NCBI RefSeq assembly: GCF_003337375.1
Contig: NZ_QPJD01000008.1
Location: 124,001 to 188,000, forward strand
Length of the DNA: 64,000 nt
Direction: 5' to 3'
Source: Paenibacillus prosopidis
GTDB taxonomy: Bacteria > Bacillota > Bacilli > Paenibacillales > Paenibacillaceae
Shown here: piece after piece, positions 31,753 to 40,212 of the stretch
How positions within the stretch are numbered: the stretch's first letter is position 1
Layout: each line of letters opens with the position of its first letter
The notes under the pieces: generated by a model
The model's database searches: none
Told to the model about the DNA's origin: nothing
The model's input: the letters and a program-made list of their open reading frames with translations, nothing else
Position numbers and translations under genes: made by a program

Positions 31753-32907
31753 ATGAAGATAACGGACGTAAAGGAAACGATCGTCAGCTTGGCAGTTGGC
31801 AAACCATTGAGCCTGCCCCGACTAGTCGAAGTCGAGCTGGAGGGCGGAATGGTCGAAAGATTCCCTGTTAATTGGGAGCCTGTCGACCCATCGCGCCTGG
31901 AGAAGCCGGGAAGCTTTATCGTAGAGGGGACCGTAGAGGGGGATGATTATCCGAACCCGCTGGTTCCGAATCGTGCCGATCCCTATGTGCTGAAGCATAC
32001 GGACGGATATTATTATTTTACCGGGTCCGTACCTGAGTACGACCGGCTGGTGCTGCGGCGGTCCCGAACCATCGCCGGACTGTCGACCGCAGAGGAGATT
32101 GTCATCTGGACGAAGTACGAAGAGGGAGAGATGGGCAACCATATTTGGGCGCCGGAGCTTCATCGAATCGACGGAAAATGGTACATCTACTTCGCGGCTG
32201 GCACTGCCGAGAACAAATGGGCCATCCGTCCCTACGTGCTTGAATGTGAAGAGGCGGATCCCCTCACAGGGACTTGGGTTGAGAAGGGGAAAATTGATCT
32301 CCCGGTCGAGAGCTTCTCTCTAGATATGACAACCTTTGACCATAAGGGGCAAAGGTACTTGGCATGGGCCCAGATTTTCGAGGAATCCTGTCTCTACATC
32401 GCGCTTATGGACAAGCCATGGTCTATTTCAGGCGAACCGGTGAAGCTTTCGTCCCCAGAATATGACTGGGAGATCCAGATGCATCGCGTGAATGAAGGCC
32501 CTGCCGTGCTGAAGCGGAACGGGCGATTGTTTATGGCCTACTCCGCCAGCGCTACGGATGACCGTTATTGTATGGGCATGTTAACGGCGGATGATACGAG
32601 CGATTTGCTGGATCCGGCTTCATGGACCAAATCGAAGGATCCGGTATTCGTCAGCAACGAGGCCGCTTCCGAGTACGGTCCGGGGCATAACAGCTTCACG
32701 ATATCGGAGGATGGCTCCGCCGACCTTTTGGTGTATCATGCCCGTTCCTATAAAGAGATTATTGGGGATCCGCTGAACGATCCCAATCGCCATGCTCGTG
32801 TACAGCGATTGTTGTGGAAGCCGGACGGCACGCCGTTCTTCGGTACGCCGGGGTGGAGACTGGATTCGGCCGGACGTAAGGCCAAAGCCAAGGTGACGAT
32901 AGAGTAA
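31753..32907 (+). CDS. GH43 arabinofuranosidase/xylosidase with N-terminal Ig-like domain
   Basis: Protein of 384 residues. Residues 1-62 resemble a bacterial Ig-like (Big_4) domain (LVEVELEGGMVERFPVNWEP). The GH43 propeller starts at NRADPYVLKHTDGYYYFTG with base D76; E248 in RVNEGPAVL is the candidate acid. GNHIWAPELHRIDGKWYIYF and SEYGPGHNSFTISEDG are further family segments. No signal peptide is present although Ig-like domains are more usual on secreted enzymes; the protein may be a cytoplasmic form. ATG 31753 has only a weak ribosome site (GGCGGAATCAAGGC). A hairpin at 32936 follows. Confidence 0.85.
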   Translation: MKITDVKETIVSLAVGKPLSLPRLVEVELEGGMVERFPVNWEPVDPSRLEKPGSFIVEGTVEGDDYPNPLVPNRADPYVLKHTDGYYYFTGSVPEYDRLVLRRSRTIAGLSTAEEIVIWTKYEEGEMGNHIWAPELHRIDGKWYIYFAAGTAENKWAIRPYVLECEEADPLTGTWVEKGKIDLPVESFSLDMTTFDHKGQRYLAWAQIFEESCLYIALMDKPWSISGEPVKLSSPEYDWEIQMHRVNEGPAVLKRNGRLFMAYSASATDDRYCMGMLTADDTSDLLDPASWTKSKDPVFVSNEAASEYGPGHNSFTISEDGSADLLVYHARSYKEIIGDPLNDPNRHARVQRLLWKPDGTPFFGTPGWRLDSAGRKAKAKVTIE

Positions 32908-32935
32908 GAGGGACCGGATTAAAATATTTTGCAGG

Positions 32936-32958
32936 AGCATCCCGGAATCCGGGATGCT
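32936..32958 (+). terminator. Terminator after the GH43 pair
   Basis: AGCATCCCGG AAT CCGGGATGCT, a perfect 10-bp stem with a 3-base loop, followed by TATTGCTTTT. Confidence 0.75.
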
Positions 32959-33028
32959 TATTGCTTTTGGCATTAATAACCGATAACATATTGAAAAGAA
33001 ATCCCTTACAATTTTGCGGAGGTGAATT

Positions 33029-34045
33029 ATGAAGACGTTATTTATCGGAGGAACTGGAACGATTAGTTCTGCTATCACGAAGTTGTTATCGGAACAAGGT
33101 TGTGAGCTGTATCTCCTGAATAGGGGCAATCGTAATGAGGACTTTCCGGCAAACGTAAACATTCTTCAAGCGGATATTAACGACGAAGATTATGTATCAC
33201 AGCTGATCCAAAATTTGAACTTCGATGTCGTTGCGGATTTCATTGCTTTTCATCCTTCACAGCTGGAAAGAGACTACCGCTTGTTTCAAGGAAAGACAAA
33301 ACAGTTTATGTTCATCAGCTCCGCATCCGCCTACCAAAAGCCTCTATCTGACTACAGGATTACCGAAAGCACGCCATTATCCAATCCCTATTGGGAGTAT
33401 TCGAGAAACAAGATCGCTTGCGAAGAATATTTGATGAAGCAATACCGGGAAACCGGCTTTCCCATTACGATCGTGAGGCCTAGCCACACCTATGACGAAC
33501 GTTCCATTCCGCTAGGCGTTCACGGAAAGAATGGATCTTGGCAGGTTGCCAGACGCATGTTGGACAACAAACCCGTCATCATTCACGGAGACGGAACATC
33601 CCTTTGGACGATGACGCACAACAGCGATTTTGCCAAAGGCTTCATCGGGTTAATGGGCAATATTCATGCCATCGGGGAATCCGTCAATATTACATCTGAC
33701 GAAACCTTGACATGGAATCAAATCTACGCGGCGATAGCCGATGCGCTGGGAGTCGAGCTCCATGCGGTTCATGTTTCATCGGAGTTTTTGGCTATATGCA
33801 GTACAGAGGATTATAGAGGCGGCTTGATAGGGGATAAGGCGAATTCCGTTGTATTCGATAACTCCAAGCTAAAGAGGCTGGTTCCCGATTTTGTCGCAAC
33901 GACCCGCTTTGACAAAGGGATTAAGCAAACGGTGAAGTACATATTAGAGCACCCCGAGTATCAGAAAGAAGACAAGCAATTCGATATGTGGTGCGACAAG
34001 GTAATTCTAGCGTTGGAAAGTGCGGCAGCATCCGTTAGGGAATAA
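33029..34045 (+). CDS. NAD-dependent epimerase/dehydratase (extended SDR)
   Basis: Rossmann-fold oxidoreductase of 338 residues. The N-terminal dinucleotide motif is FIGGTGTISSAI, then the acidic patch LQADINDEDY, FMFISSASAYQKP with the SDR serine, and YSRNKIACEEYL, which supplies the YxxxK pair. The middle segment TIVRPSHTYDERSIP and the NITSDETLTWNQIYAAIADAL substrate domain resemble NAD-dependent epimerases acting on sugars. GGAGG precedes ATG 33029. It stands alone after the terminator; its substrate is unknown. Confidence 0.88.
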   Translation: MKTLFIGGTGTISSAITKLLSEQGCELYLLNRGNRNEDFPANVNILQADINDEDYVSQLIQNLNFDVVADFIAFHPSQLERDYRLFQGKTKQFMFISSASAYQKPLSDYRITESTPLSNPYWEYSRNKIACEEYLMKQYRETGFPITIVRPSHTYDERSIPLGVHGKNGSWQVARRMLDNKPVIIHGDGTSLWTMTHNSDFAKGFIGLMGNIHAIGESVNITSDETLTWNQIYAAIADALGVELHAVHVSSEFLAICSTEDYRGGLIGDKANSVVFDNSKLKRLVPDFVATTRFDKGIKQTVKYILEHPEYQKEDKQFDMWCDKVILALESAAASVRE

Positions 34046-34047
34046 CC

Positions 34048-34205
34048 AGTTAAAGACTTGATTTTACTGGACCCACGTTAAAGAACTTTATTTTTTCCTC
34101 ACAAGTAGAGCGTTCCGCACGTTAAGTGAATATCTATATGGACTGGAGCAGTCGCCGCAGCGGCTGCTCCAAAAATATGAAGATTTCAGCGGTACCAAAG
34201 CATAA
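34048..34205 (+). other. Remnant with TTAAAG repeat and orphan protein tail
   Basis: Two related segments, GTTAAAGACTTGATTTTAC (34049-34067) and CACGTTAAAGAACTTTATTTT (34074-34094), are followed by an open tail (34110-34205) reading AFRTLSEYLYGLEQSPQRLL and QKYEDFSGTKA then stop. It looks like a real protein C-terminus but I do not recognise its family; no start or ribosome site exists. A palindrome GGAGCAG/CTGCTCC lies at 34145-34170 inside it. Confidence 0.35.
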
Positions 34206-34237
34206 GTGGATAAGCCCGGGAATTTTATGTTTGTTGC

Positions 34238-37087
34238 TCATTGCCTGATTTGAATGGTAATAACGGTGCCTTCGTATTCCTTGCTGTCAATCTGAAAATC
34301 CACTTTGTCGCGATAAAAAAGCTTTAACCGCATATACACATTCCTGAGGCCAACCCCTGTCCCTAACTCGTGCCGTTCGTGTTCCGGATTATCAGCGGCA
34401 TCATCGGAATTCTCCAGCTTCTGGCGAACCCTTTCCAGCTGCGTGGCGGTCATCCCGATGCCATTGTCCGCCACGGTAAGCTCAAGGGACTGGCCTACAT
34501 ACTTCGCCGAAATATGGATTTCTCCTCCGCTGGAATAATCGTTAAGTCCATGTTGTATCGTATTTTCCACCAGCGGCTGCAGAATGAACCGCATGACGCT
34601 GGCGGAAAGCGCAGCCGACTCCAGCTCCCAATGCGTAGTGAATTTATCTTTGAAGCGGATCGATTGGATGAGAATATAATTTTGCACGTGATCGATTTCC
34701 TCCTGCAGCGAAACCGTATCATCCTCCTTGCCACGGTCGATGCTGAAGCGGAACAGCTTCGCAAGCGAAACGACCATTGTGCCAACCTCCTCTGCGCCAT
34801 ACTGCCTTGCGCGCATATTAATGGCTTCCAGCGTGTTATAGAGGAAATGGGGATTGATTTGCTGCTGCAGCATGGCGAGCTCGGCTTTGGTCTTCATAGA
34901 GATCAGCTTTTGTTTCTGCAATCGGTTGTTAACATTTTGCTCCGTTAACTCATTCAACTGCAGAACCATTTCGTTAAATTTCACCACAAGCTCGGAAATT
35001 TCGTCCTTGGGGCCATCGTCTTCAACGATGGATAGCCGCCCCCGTGTATCGACCGATCGATGCAAGGCCATGATGGAACGAACAAACCTGCTTGAGACAT
35101 GCCCCATTACACCGAAAATGATCAGCATGACCCCGATAAACACGATGGCGCTCCGGTACAGCAGCTCGTAATATTTAAAGAGCAAATCGTCGATCGCATG
35201 AAAAACAATCAAGTTCCAATCCGTATGAGGGATTGGCTGCGAAACCATGATTTGACGGCTACCATTAATGGTGATAACGCCGCTTTGAACGGAACCGCCA
35301 GCCTGCGCCGGGTGAGTTGCCGCCAGATGACTTGACGCTTGTTTAAAAGTGTCCTGCTCAGCGTAGCTGGAGTAAATGACCTCGTTTGTGCGATTCATAA
35401 TCAAGAAGCTATGCCGCTTGTCAAAATCGATCGATTCAAACGATTCATCTTTTAATACGATATGAAGGGTACCCTTGTAAGCCCCGTCCGAAGGACTTAA
35501 ACGTTCAACAAGCATAACCGCGTTACGGTTATAGACATCTTTGGCATCCGTTACCCAATAAACCTTTCCTGCTCCTTTCCCATCAGCATTCTGCAAGGAG
35601 TATCGGCTTCCATAGAACAAAAACAAGTTGTTTGAGAATATGGACGAATATCTGGCATTGCCAATGTCATCGTAAAGAACGAAATACGAAATGTTGTACA
35701 ACGATGGATAATATGACACAGAAGGACCATAAACTTCAGCCTCTGAGTTCAACTGGTACGGTTTCAGGAACTTCGTTAATTGCGGATCCTCCGAAAGCTG
35801 CCTGGTCATGGTTTCATACTCATTCATCTTATTCCGAAGCTTGAGCACCATCTGCCGCGAGGTTTCAAGGGAGATTTCTTTGTTCTGATCCATGGTATAA
35901 GCATACATGACCCGATTGATGGATACGCTGAAAAAGATGCCGGGCACGATAACCGAAACGGCCAGAAGCAGCAAAATTTTTCGGCGAATCGAAATGGAGG
36001 AGAAGCTTTTTGCTTCGAAGGGCTCCTCCGGGATTTTCCGCAGCGGCGTATGCTTGCCCGCCTGCCCCGCTGCTTTGGCTAAAACGCGGAATGGGTATAA
36101 GAAGCGATTGGCAAAATAATAGGCCAGCGTGCTCGATAGGACGAGCCCTATACCTAGCAGTTTCAAGAATTTTGCAAGCAGCCCCCATTGCTGCGCGATC
36201 TCTATTTCATTGTTTTGGTAAACAATGAGCTGCAAGGGAAAAGGCGTCAGGCTGATTGTTTGGCGCTTGTACATGCCGCGGTTTCCTTTGGCTGCTGCCT
36301 CGATTGCTCCCGGCTCGATGCTGCCTGCCGGCTCACTGCTCCAAATGGCATGGTCTCCGGATGTAAGCATATAAAGATCTCGATCACTTTCCCGCTGCTG
36401 GGCCACAATGTCTTTCAAGAAATCATCATTCAGAACCACGAAGGAAAGGACATTGGAATTATTGATGCCGTTGTTTATGATGATATGCCCCTCGATTTTC
36501 TGCACGAAGCGGGATAAGCGGTAGTGGCTTTCCATACTCAATCCGGATCGGGCTGCCGCCAATTTATCGCTCAGCTGCCCAGGCGCGATATAAACCGGGG
36601 TGCCGTAATTTTGCAGCAAGGGAATGATTAAACCGGAGCTTTTTAAGTCATCAATAGAGGGCAGATTGTCTGCCCCAATCCATTTGCCCGAATCGACGAC
36701 CAGGCTGAATCCTGCCTGGTTGACGTTATTCCCAAGGAAAGTGATCGTGCTGTACAGCGCCGGCGACAGGGAAAGGTTTTTTAGTTTCGCGGCAAGATCC
36801 CGCCGCATGGTTTCAGCCTCTTTGGCTGGCAGCAGATTCGCGTAAGAACTGGAATACGCCATGAATGCGGGCGAGTCCAGCTGGTTTAGCAAGGTGGATG
36901 CTTCCTTTAAGGAAGTCATTACATTATCATGCATGTAAGCGGACAAATTCTGTTCTGCAGCGCCCGTCATTTCCATGCTGACATTGCGAGCATTGATCAG
37001 GTTAATAGTCGCAAGCAGACCGCATGCTGCCAGAAACAAGAGAACAGCCCAGCCCACGAGCAGATTTCGATTTTTCGCAAAAGTCAT
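34238..37087 (-). CDS. Double-sensor YesM-type histidine kinase, 949 residues
   Basis: Unusually long sensor kinase with two tandem membrane-sensor units. Unit 1: TM1 (WAVLLFLAACGLLATINLIN), an extracellular domain to about residue 300, TM2 (LGIGLVLSSTLAYYFANRFL). Unit 2: TM3 (ILLLLAVSVIVPGIFFSVSI) near residue 375, a second extracellular domain of about 240 residues, TM4 (AIVFIGVMLIIFGVMGHVSS), HAMP, then QQINPHFLYNTLEAI with phospho-His near residue 747. The ATPase boxes are LQPLVENTIQHG and VADNGIGMTATQL, with GVGLRNVYMRLKLFY. Ordinary YesM kinases have one sensor and about 600 residues. It lies 39 bases downstream of its response regulator on the minus strand, divergent from the importer at 38726 that it presumably controls. 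Confidence 0.92.
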   Translation of the reverse strand: MTFAKNRNLLVGWAVLLFLAACGLLATINLINARNVSMEMTGAAEQNLSAYMHDNVMTSLKEASTLLNQLDSPAFMAYSSSYANLLPAKEAETMRRDLAAKLKNLSLSPALYSTITFLGNNVNQAGFSLVVDSGKWIGADNLPSIDDLKSSGLIIPLLQNYGTPVYIAPGQLSDKLAAARSGLSMESHYRLSRFVQKIEGHIIINNGINNSNVLSFVVLNDDFLKDIVAQQRESDRDLYMLTSGDHAIWSSEPAGSIEPGAIEAAAKGNRGMYKRQTISLTPFPLQLIVYQNNEIEIAQQWGLLAKFLKLLGIGLVLSSTLAYYFANRFLYPFRVLAKAAGQAGKHTPLRKIPEEPFEAKSFSSISIRRKILLLLAVSVIVPGIFFSVSINRVMYAYTMDQNKEISLETSRQMVLKLRNKMNEYETMTRQLSEDPQLTKFLKPYQLNSEAEVYGPSVSYYPSLYNISYFVLYDDIGNARYSSIFSNNLFLFYGSRYSLQNADGKGAGKVYWVTDAKDVYNRNAVMLVERLSPSDGAYKGTLHIVLKDESFESIDFDKRHSFLIMNRTNEVIYSSYAEQDTFKQASSHLAATHPAQAGGSVQSGVITINGSRQIMVSQPIPHTDWNLIVFHAIDDLLFKYYELLYRSAIVFIGVMLIIFGVMGHVSSRFVRSIMALHRSVDTRGRLSIVEDDGPKDEISELVVKFNEMVLQLNELTEQNVNNRLQKQKLISMKTKAELAMLQQQINPHFLYNTLEAINMRARQYGAEEVGTMVVSLAKLFRFSIDRGKEDDTVSLQEEIDHVQNYILIQSIRFKDKFTTHWELESAALSASVMRFILQPLVENTIQHGLNDYSSGGEIHISAKYVGQSLELTVADNGIGMTATQLERVRQKLENSDDAADNPEHERHELGTGVGLRNVYMRLKLFYRDKVDFQIDSKEYEGTVITIQIRQ

Positions 37088-37126
37088 GTTAGACGGCCCT
37101 CCCTTCGGTCAAGAGCGGCCGGCCGC

Positions 37127-38452
37127 TCAGGTCGGTTGATTGCGGAATTCGACTGGCGTTTTACCCGTAACCTTTTTGAATATATAGGCAAAATATCTCG
37201 GATTCTCATACCCTACCATTTCCCCCACCTGATAGATCTTCAACTGGACGTCTTTAAGAAGCTTCTGGGCTTCCTGCACACGGCAGGCGATAAGAAAATC
37301 GATATAATTCTGCCCGGTGGTTTCCTTAAAAAGATAGCTTAAGTAGCTCGGGTTCATATAAACGTGATCCGCGACATCCTGCAGGGAAAGGGGGCGATTG
37401 AAATTTGCCAATATATATGCCTTAGCCTCTTGAATCTGTTTTCTTGTCGTTTCATCGGCAGGCTTCGCTTCAGTCCCCGTCTCGTCCCTGGCGGGAAACT
37501 CAAGACCGGAATGAATCGCAGGCGGACTCGTCTGCACATCCCCTTGTTCTCCCTCTAACTGAAAAGCCGCTGAATGCCGAGAAAGCGGCAATTGCCGTAA
37601 GTCCTGAACACAGCTGCCGATGGCGTAGGTCAGTGAAGTCCGGAACAGCCCCCGAAAACGGGCGAGCTCCGACAGGAGAGCCGCCATGCAGATGTTTAAA
37701 CCGCTTTCATTTGTCTGCAGGGAAATGTCCGTAACCAGAAGCAGACACTCCCCGGTTTCCGTATCTACGTCATGATAGCCATAATCCTTTTCGACCCAAA
37801 ATTCCTTCAAAATATTATCAAGGGCAAAGATGGCCAGCCTCCAGTCATTATCTGAGGAGCCTGTAGGCCGCTTGGGATAAGTGTTCATGCGCAGCAACAC
37901 AACCGTGTACCGGCCGCTGTCGAGCCGAACCTCCGACAGCACGCTTCCCTCCACCATCTCTTCATCCCCCATAGGGCGAGTCGTAATGGATTGGAGAAAC
38001 TTTTTACGGTGAACGGCAATAGATAGCAGCAATTTGCGCTCGATTGCGTTTTGCCGGAGCGCCTTTGCCTTCTCCGAATCCAGAAGCTGTACCGTCTTGG
38101 CTAGAGCTTCCTGCAGCTCCGTAAAATCTACAGGCTTGAGAAGATAAGTGACGACGCCGTAAGACATGCATGTCCGGGCATATTCAAAATCGCTGTAACC
38201 CGATAAAATAATGATTTTTACTTGCGGATATTTTTTGGAAACTTGCTGTGAAAGCGCCAAGCCGTCCAGAAAGGGCATCCGAATATCTGAAATGATCAGA
38301 TCGAACGGCTCGTTCTCCAGCGCCTCGAGCGCACTAAGACCGTTTTGGCACGTTTTCACTCTGCCGATGCCAAGTAGGTGAAAGTCGAAAGAAAGCAGCC
38401 CTTCACGGATTTCTGTCTCATCGTCAACAATCAACAGCGAATACATGCTCAT
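37127..38452 (-). CDS. YesN-type response regulator
   Basis: Regulator of 441 residues. Receiver domain with D10/D11, phospho-acceptor D56 (LIISDIRMP) and the lysine in YLLKPVDFTEL. A middle linker of about 190 residues is followed by the AraC domain (LQDVADHVYMNPSYLSYLFK, IYQVGEMVGYENPRYFAYIF) and the FRNQPT end. First gene of a two-gene minus-strand operon with the double-sensor kinase. The 270-bp interval to the divergent importer should hold its binding sites. Confidence 0.93.
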   Translation of the reverse strand: MSMYSLLIVDDETEIREGLLSFDFHLLGIGRVKTCQNGLSALEALENEPFDLIISDIRMPFLDGLALSQQVSKKYPQVKIIILSGYSDFEYARTCMSYGVVTYLLKPVDFTELQEALAKTVQLLDSEKAKALRQNAIERKLLLSIAVHRKKFLQSITTRPMGDEEMVEGSVLSEVRLDSGRYTVVLLRMNTYPKRPTGSSDNDWRLAIFALDNILKEFWVEKDYGYHDVDTETGECLLLVTDISLQTNESGLNICMAALLSELARFRGLFRTSLTYAIGSCVQDLRQLPLSRHSAAFQLEGEQGDVQTSPPAIHSGLEFPARDETGTEAKPADETTRKQIQEAKAYILANFNRPLSLQDVADHVYMNPSYLSYLFKETTGQNYIDFLIACRVQEAQKLLKDVQLKIYQVGEMVGYENPRYFAYIFKKVTGKTPVEFRNQPT

Positions 38453-38630
38453 TTCCCCTTAATTTTAACGTTCTCTAAAGAATATAATACTTTCCGGACC
38501 GTGAAAAGCTGTTTCGAGAAATACCCCAATTGTAAAATTACCCACTCATAGACACGTATGTTACTGATACATAAAAACTGATTTTGTCGAAAAAACTAAA
38601 AAAAACGGAAGGAATCCAAATTTATCAGAA

Positions 38631-38660
38631 TTGCGACCACCGCATCTAATAATCTATCAT
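38631..38660 (+). promoter_or_regulatory. Candidate promoter of the importer operon
   Basis: TTGCGA (38631-38636), 18 bases, TATCAT (38655-38660), 66 bases before the ATG at 38726. Upstream the interval has an A-rich stretch (38591-38609) and two ACTGAT hexamers 14 bases apart (about 38565 and 38579). No clear copy of the motifs found at the other two loci is present. Confidence 0.4.
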
Positions 38661-38725
38661 TAAGCCATGATCATTAAGCGGCCGCGAAATGATATCTCAC
38701 ATTCAGAAAATCCAGGAGGGTCACC

Positions 38726-40108
38726 ATGAAGAAACGTACGATCTCACTCGTTGCCAATTTAATGCTCGTCGCTTCAATCGCCTTGTCGGGCTGCGCCAGC
38801 GGAAACGGTTCCAACTCTGACAAACAAAGCAACACCGGCTCAAATGAAAACGCTTCAACAACGGATAATGCAGCCGCTGAAGTCGTCACCATTCGTACAA
38901 CCTTGCCGCCAGGCGAGCTTAGTGAAGACCAGATCAAAGAATTCGAAAGCCAATATCCAAATATTAATGTCGAACTCGTTCCCGCCGACGAAACGAAACT
39001 GATGGCCATGATTGCTGCCGGTTCGGCGCCGGATGTAATCCGCATCAGCGGCGTTCAGGAGCTGCCGACTTATGTAACGCGCGGCCTTGCGCTCAACCTG
39101 GATGAATATTTTCAGAAAAGTGAACTGATTAAAGAAGATGACCTGCTTCCGGTAGCCAATGTTTTTAAATATAAAGGATCATGGTATGGCTTAATGAAGG
39201 ACTGGAGTCCGGACCAAACGCTGTATATTAATAAGAAAATCTTTGAGGCAGCCGGCGTTCCGATCCCGGATCCCAAAACTCCGCTCACTTATTCCGAGCT
39301 TCTTGATATAACGCAAAAGCTCACGAAAATTGAGAACGGCAAGGTGATCATCGAAGGGATGGACGGAGACACCTTGTTCTCGATGACAAACGTGCAGATG
39401 CAGCTTCAACAGATTGGTAAATCCCTTTGGTCAGACGATATGAAAAAAGCGAATATCAACAATGATGATGTGAAAAACGTCCTTAACCGGATCAACCAAT
39501 TCGTCCAAGCCAAATCGGTTTACAGCCCGATCAATCCTGCGCCAAACTGGACAGGCGGCACTTTTATCGACGGACAACTCGCAATCGCGCAGTTCGGTTA
39601 CTGGTACACCGGCATCCTGCGCAGCGATTCGAAAACAAAAGATCATTTGGATGATTATATGATGCTGCCTGCACCCGTTGTTGACGGCGGAACCAGGTAC
39701 AGCCCTGTCACCGGCGGAACCGGTGCTATTATCTTGAAGCAATCCGAGCACCCTGATGAAGCGTTCACATTCCTGGAGTGGTATATGGCAGGCAAGCCTG
39801 CTGACGACCGCGCGAAAAGCGGTTGGGGCGTGCCGATTTTCAAATCCAAGATGAGCCTTGTGCCGCAGCAAACGAACTTCGATAAGCAAACCTTCGAGGT
39901 TTTAAATGACGAAATCCAAAATGGACAAACCGATACAGTACTGGAATTCAATCCGTACTTGAATGCAAGCGCAGTCAACGGCTTAATCGACAAACTTATC
40001 ACGCCGATTTATTTCGGCAAAGATACTCCAGAGAATGCGTTGCCGGAGCTGGAGAAGCAAATACAAGCCCTGATTGAAGAAGGGATGGATATCGCCGGGG
40101 TAGAATAG
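38726..40108 (+). CDS. Sugar ABC transporter solute-binding lipoprotein (family 1)
   Basis: Lipoprotein of 460 residues: signal with lipobox LSGC, then an S/N-rich linker (GNGSNSDKQSNTGSNENAS) tethering the domain. Fold markers are TTLPPGELSEDQIKEFESQY, MIAAGSAPDVIRISGVQELP, WYGLMKDWSPDQTLYINKKI and the C-terminal lobe VTGGTGAIILKQSEHPDEAF. GGAGG lies 7 bases before ATG 38726. It heads the operon with two permeases and then the GH28-like gene, which suggests it binds products of that secreted enzyme. Confidence 0.92.
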   Translation: MKKRTISLVANLMLVASIALSGCASGNGSNSDKQSNTGSNENASTTDNAAAEVVTIRTTLPPGELSEDQIKEFESQYPNINVELVPADETKLMAMIAAGSAPDVIRISGVQELPTYVTRGLALNLDEYFQKSELIKEDDLLPVANVFKYKGSWYGLMKDWSPDQTLYINKKIFEAAGVPIPDPKTPLTYSELLDITQKLTKIENGKVIIEGMDGDTLFSMTNVQMQLQQIGKSLWSDDMKKANINNDDVKNVLNRINQFVQAKSVYSPINPAPNWTGGTFIDGQLAIAQFGYWYTGILRSDSKTKDHLDDYMMLPAPVVDGGTRYSPVTGGTGAIILKQSEHPDEAFTFLEWYMAGKPADDRAKSGWGVPIFKSKMSLVPQQTNFDKQTFEVLNDEIQNGQTDTVLEFNPYLNASAVNGLIDKLITPIYFGKDTPENALPELEKQIQALIEEGMDIAGVE

Positions 40109-40135
40109 AGCGCAGCTGCAACCGCTCTGGCCACT

Positions 40136-40168
40136 GTCATGAGCAACCGTCAAAAGGCTGCTCATGAC
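40136..40168 (+). terminator. Intercistronic stem-loop between binding protein and permease
   Basis: GTCATGAGCA, 13-base loop, TGCTCATGAC (10 bp, perfect), followed by GCTTTTTTCCCCC, so close to a full terminator. Third example in this window of a strong stem at exactly this place in an importer operon. Confidence 0.8.
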
Positions 40169-40212
40169 GCTTTTTTCCCCCTTATAAACCATTGAAATAT
40201 GAGGTGCAAGAC

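Noticed and set aside
34145..34170. Palindrome GGAGCAG/CTGCTCC as a terminator for the minus-strand kinase
   Set aside because: No T-run on the minus side; it lies inside the orphan protein-like tail and is probably coding debris.
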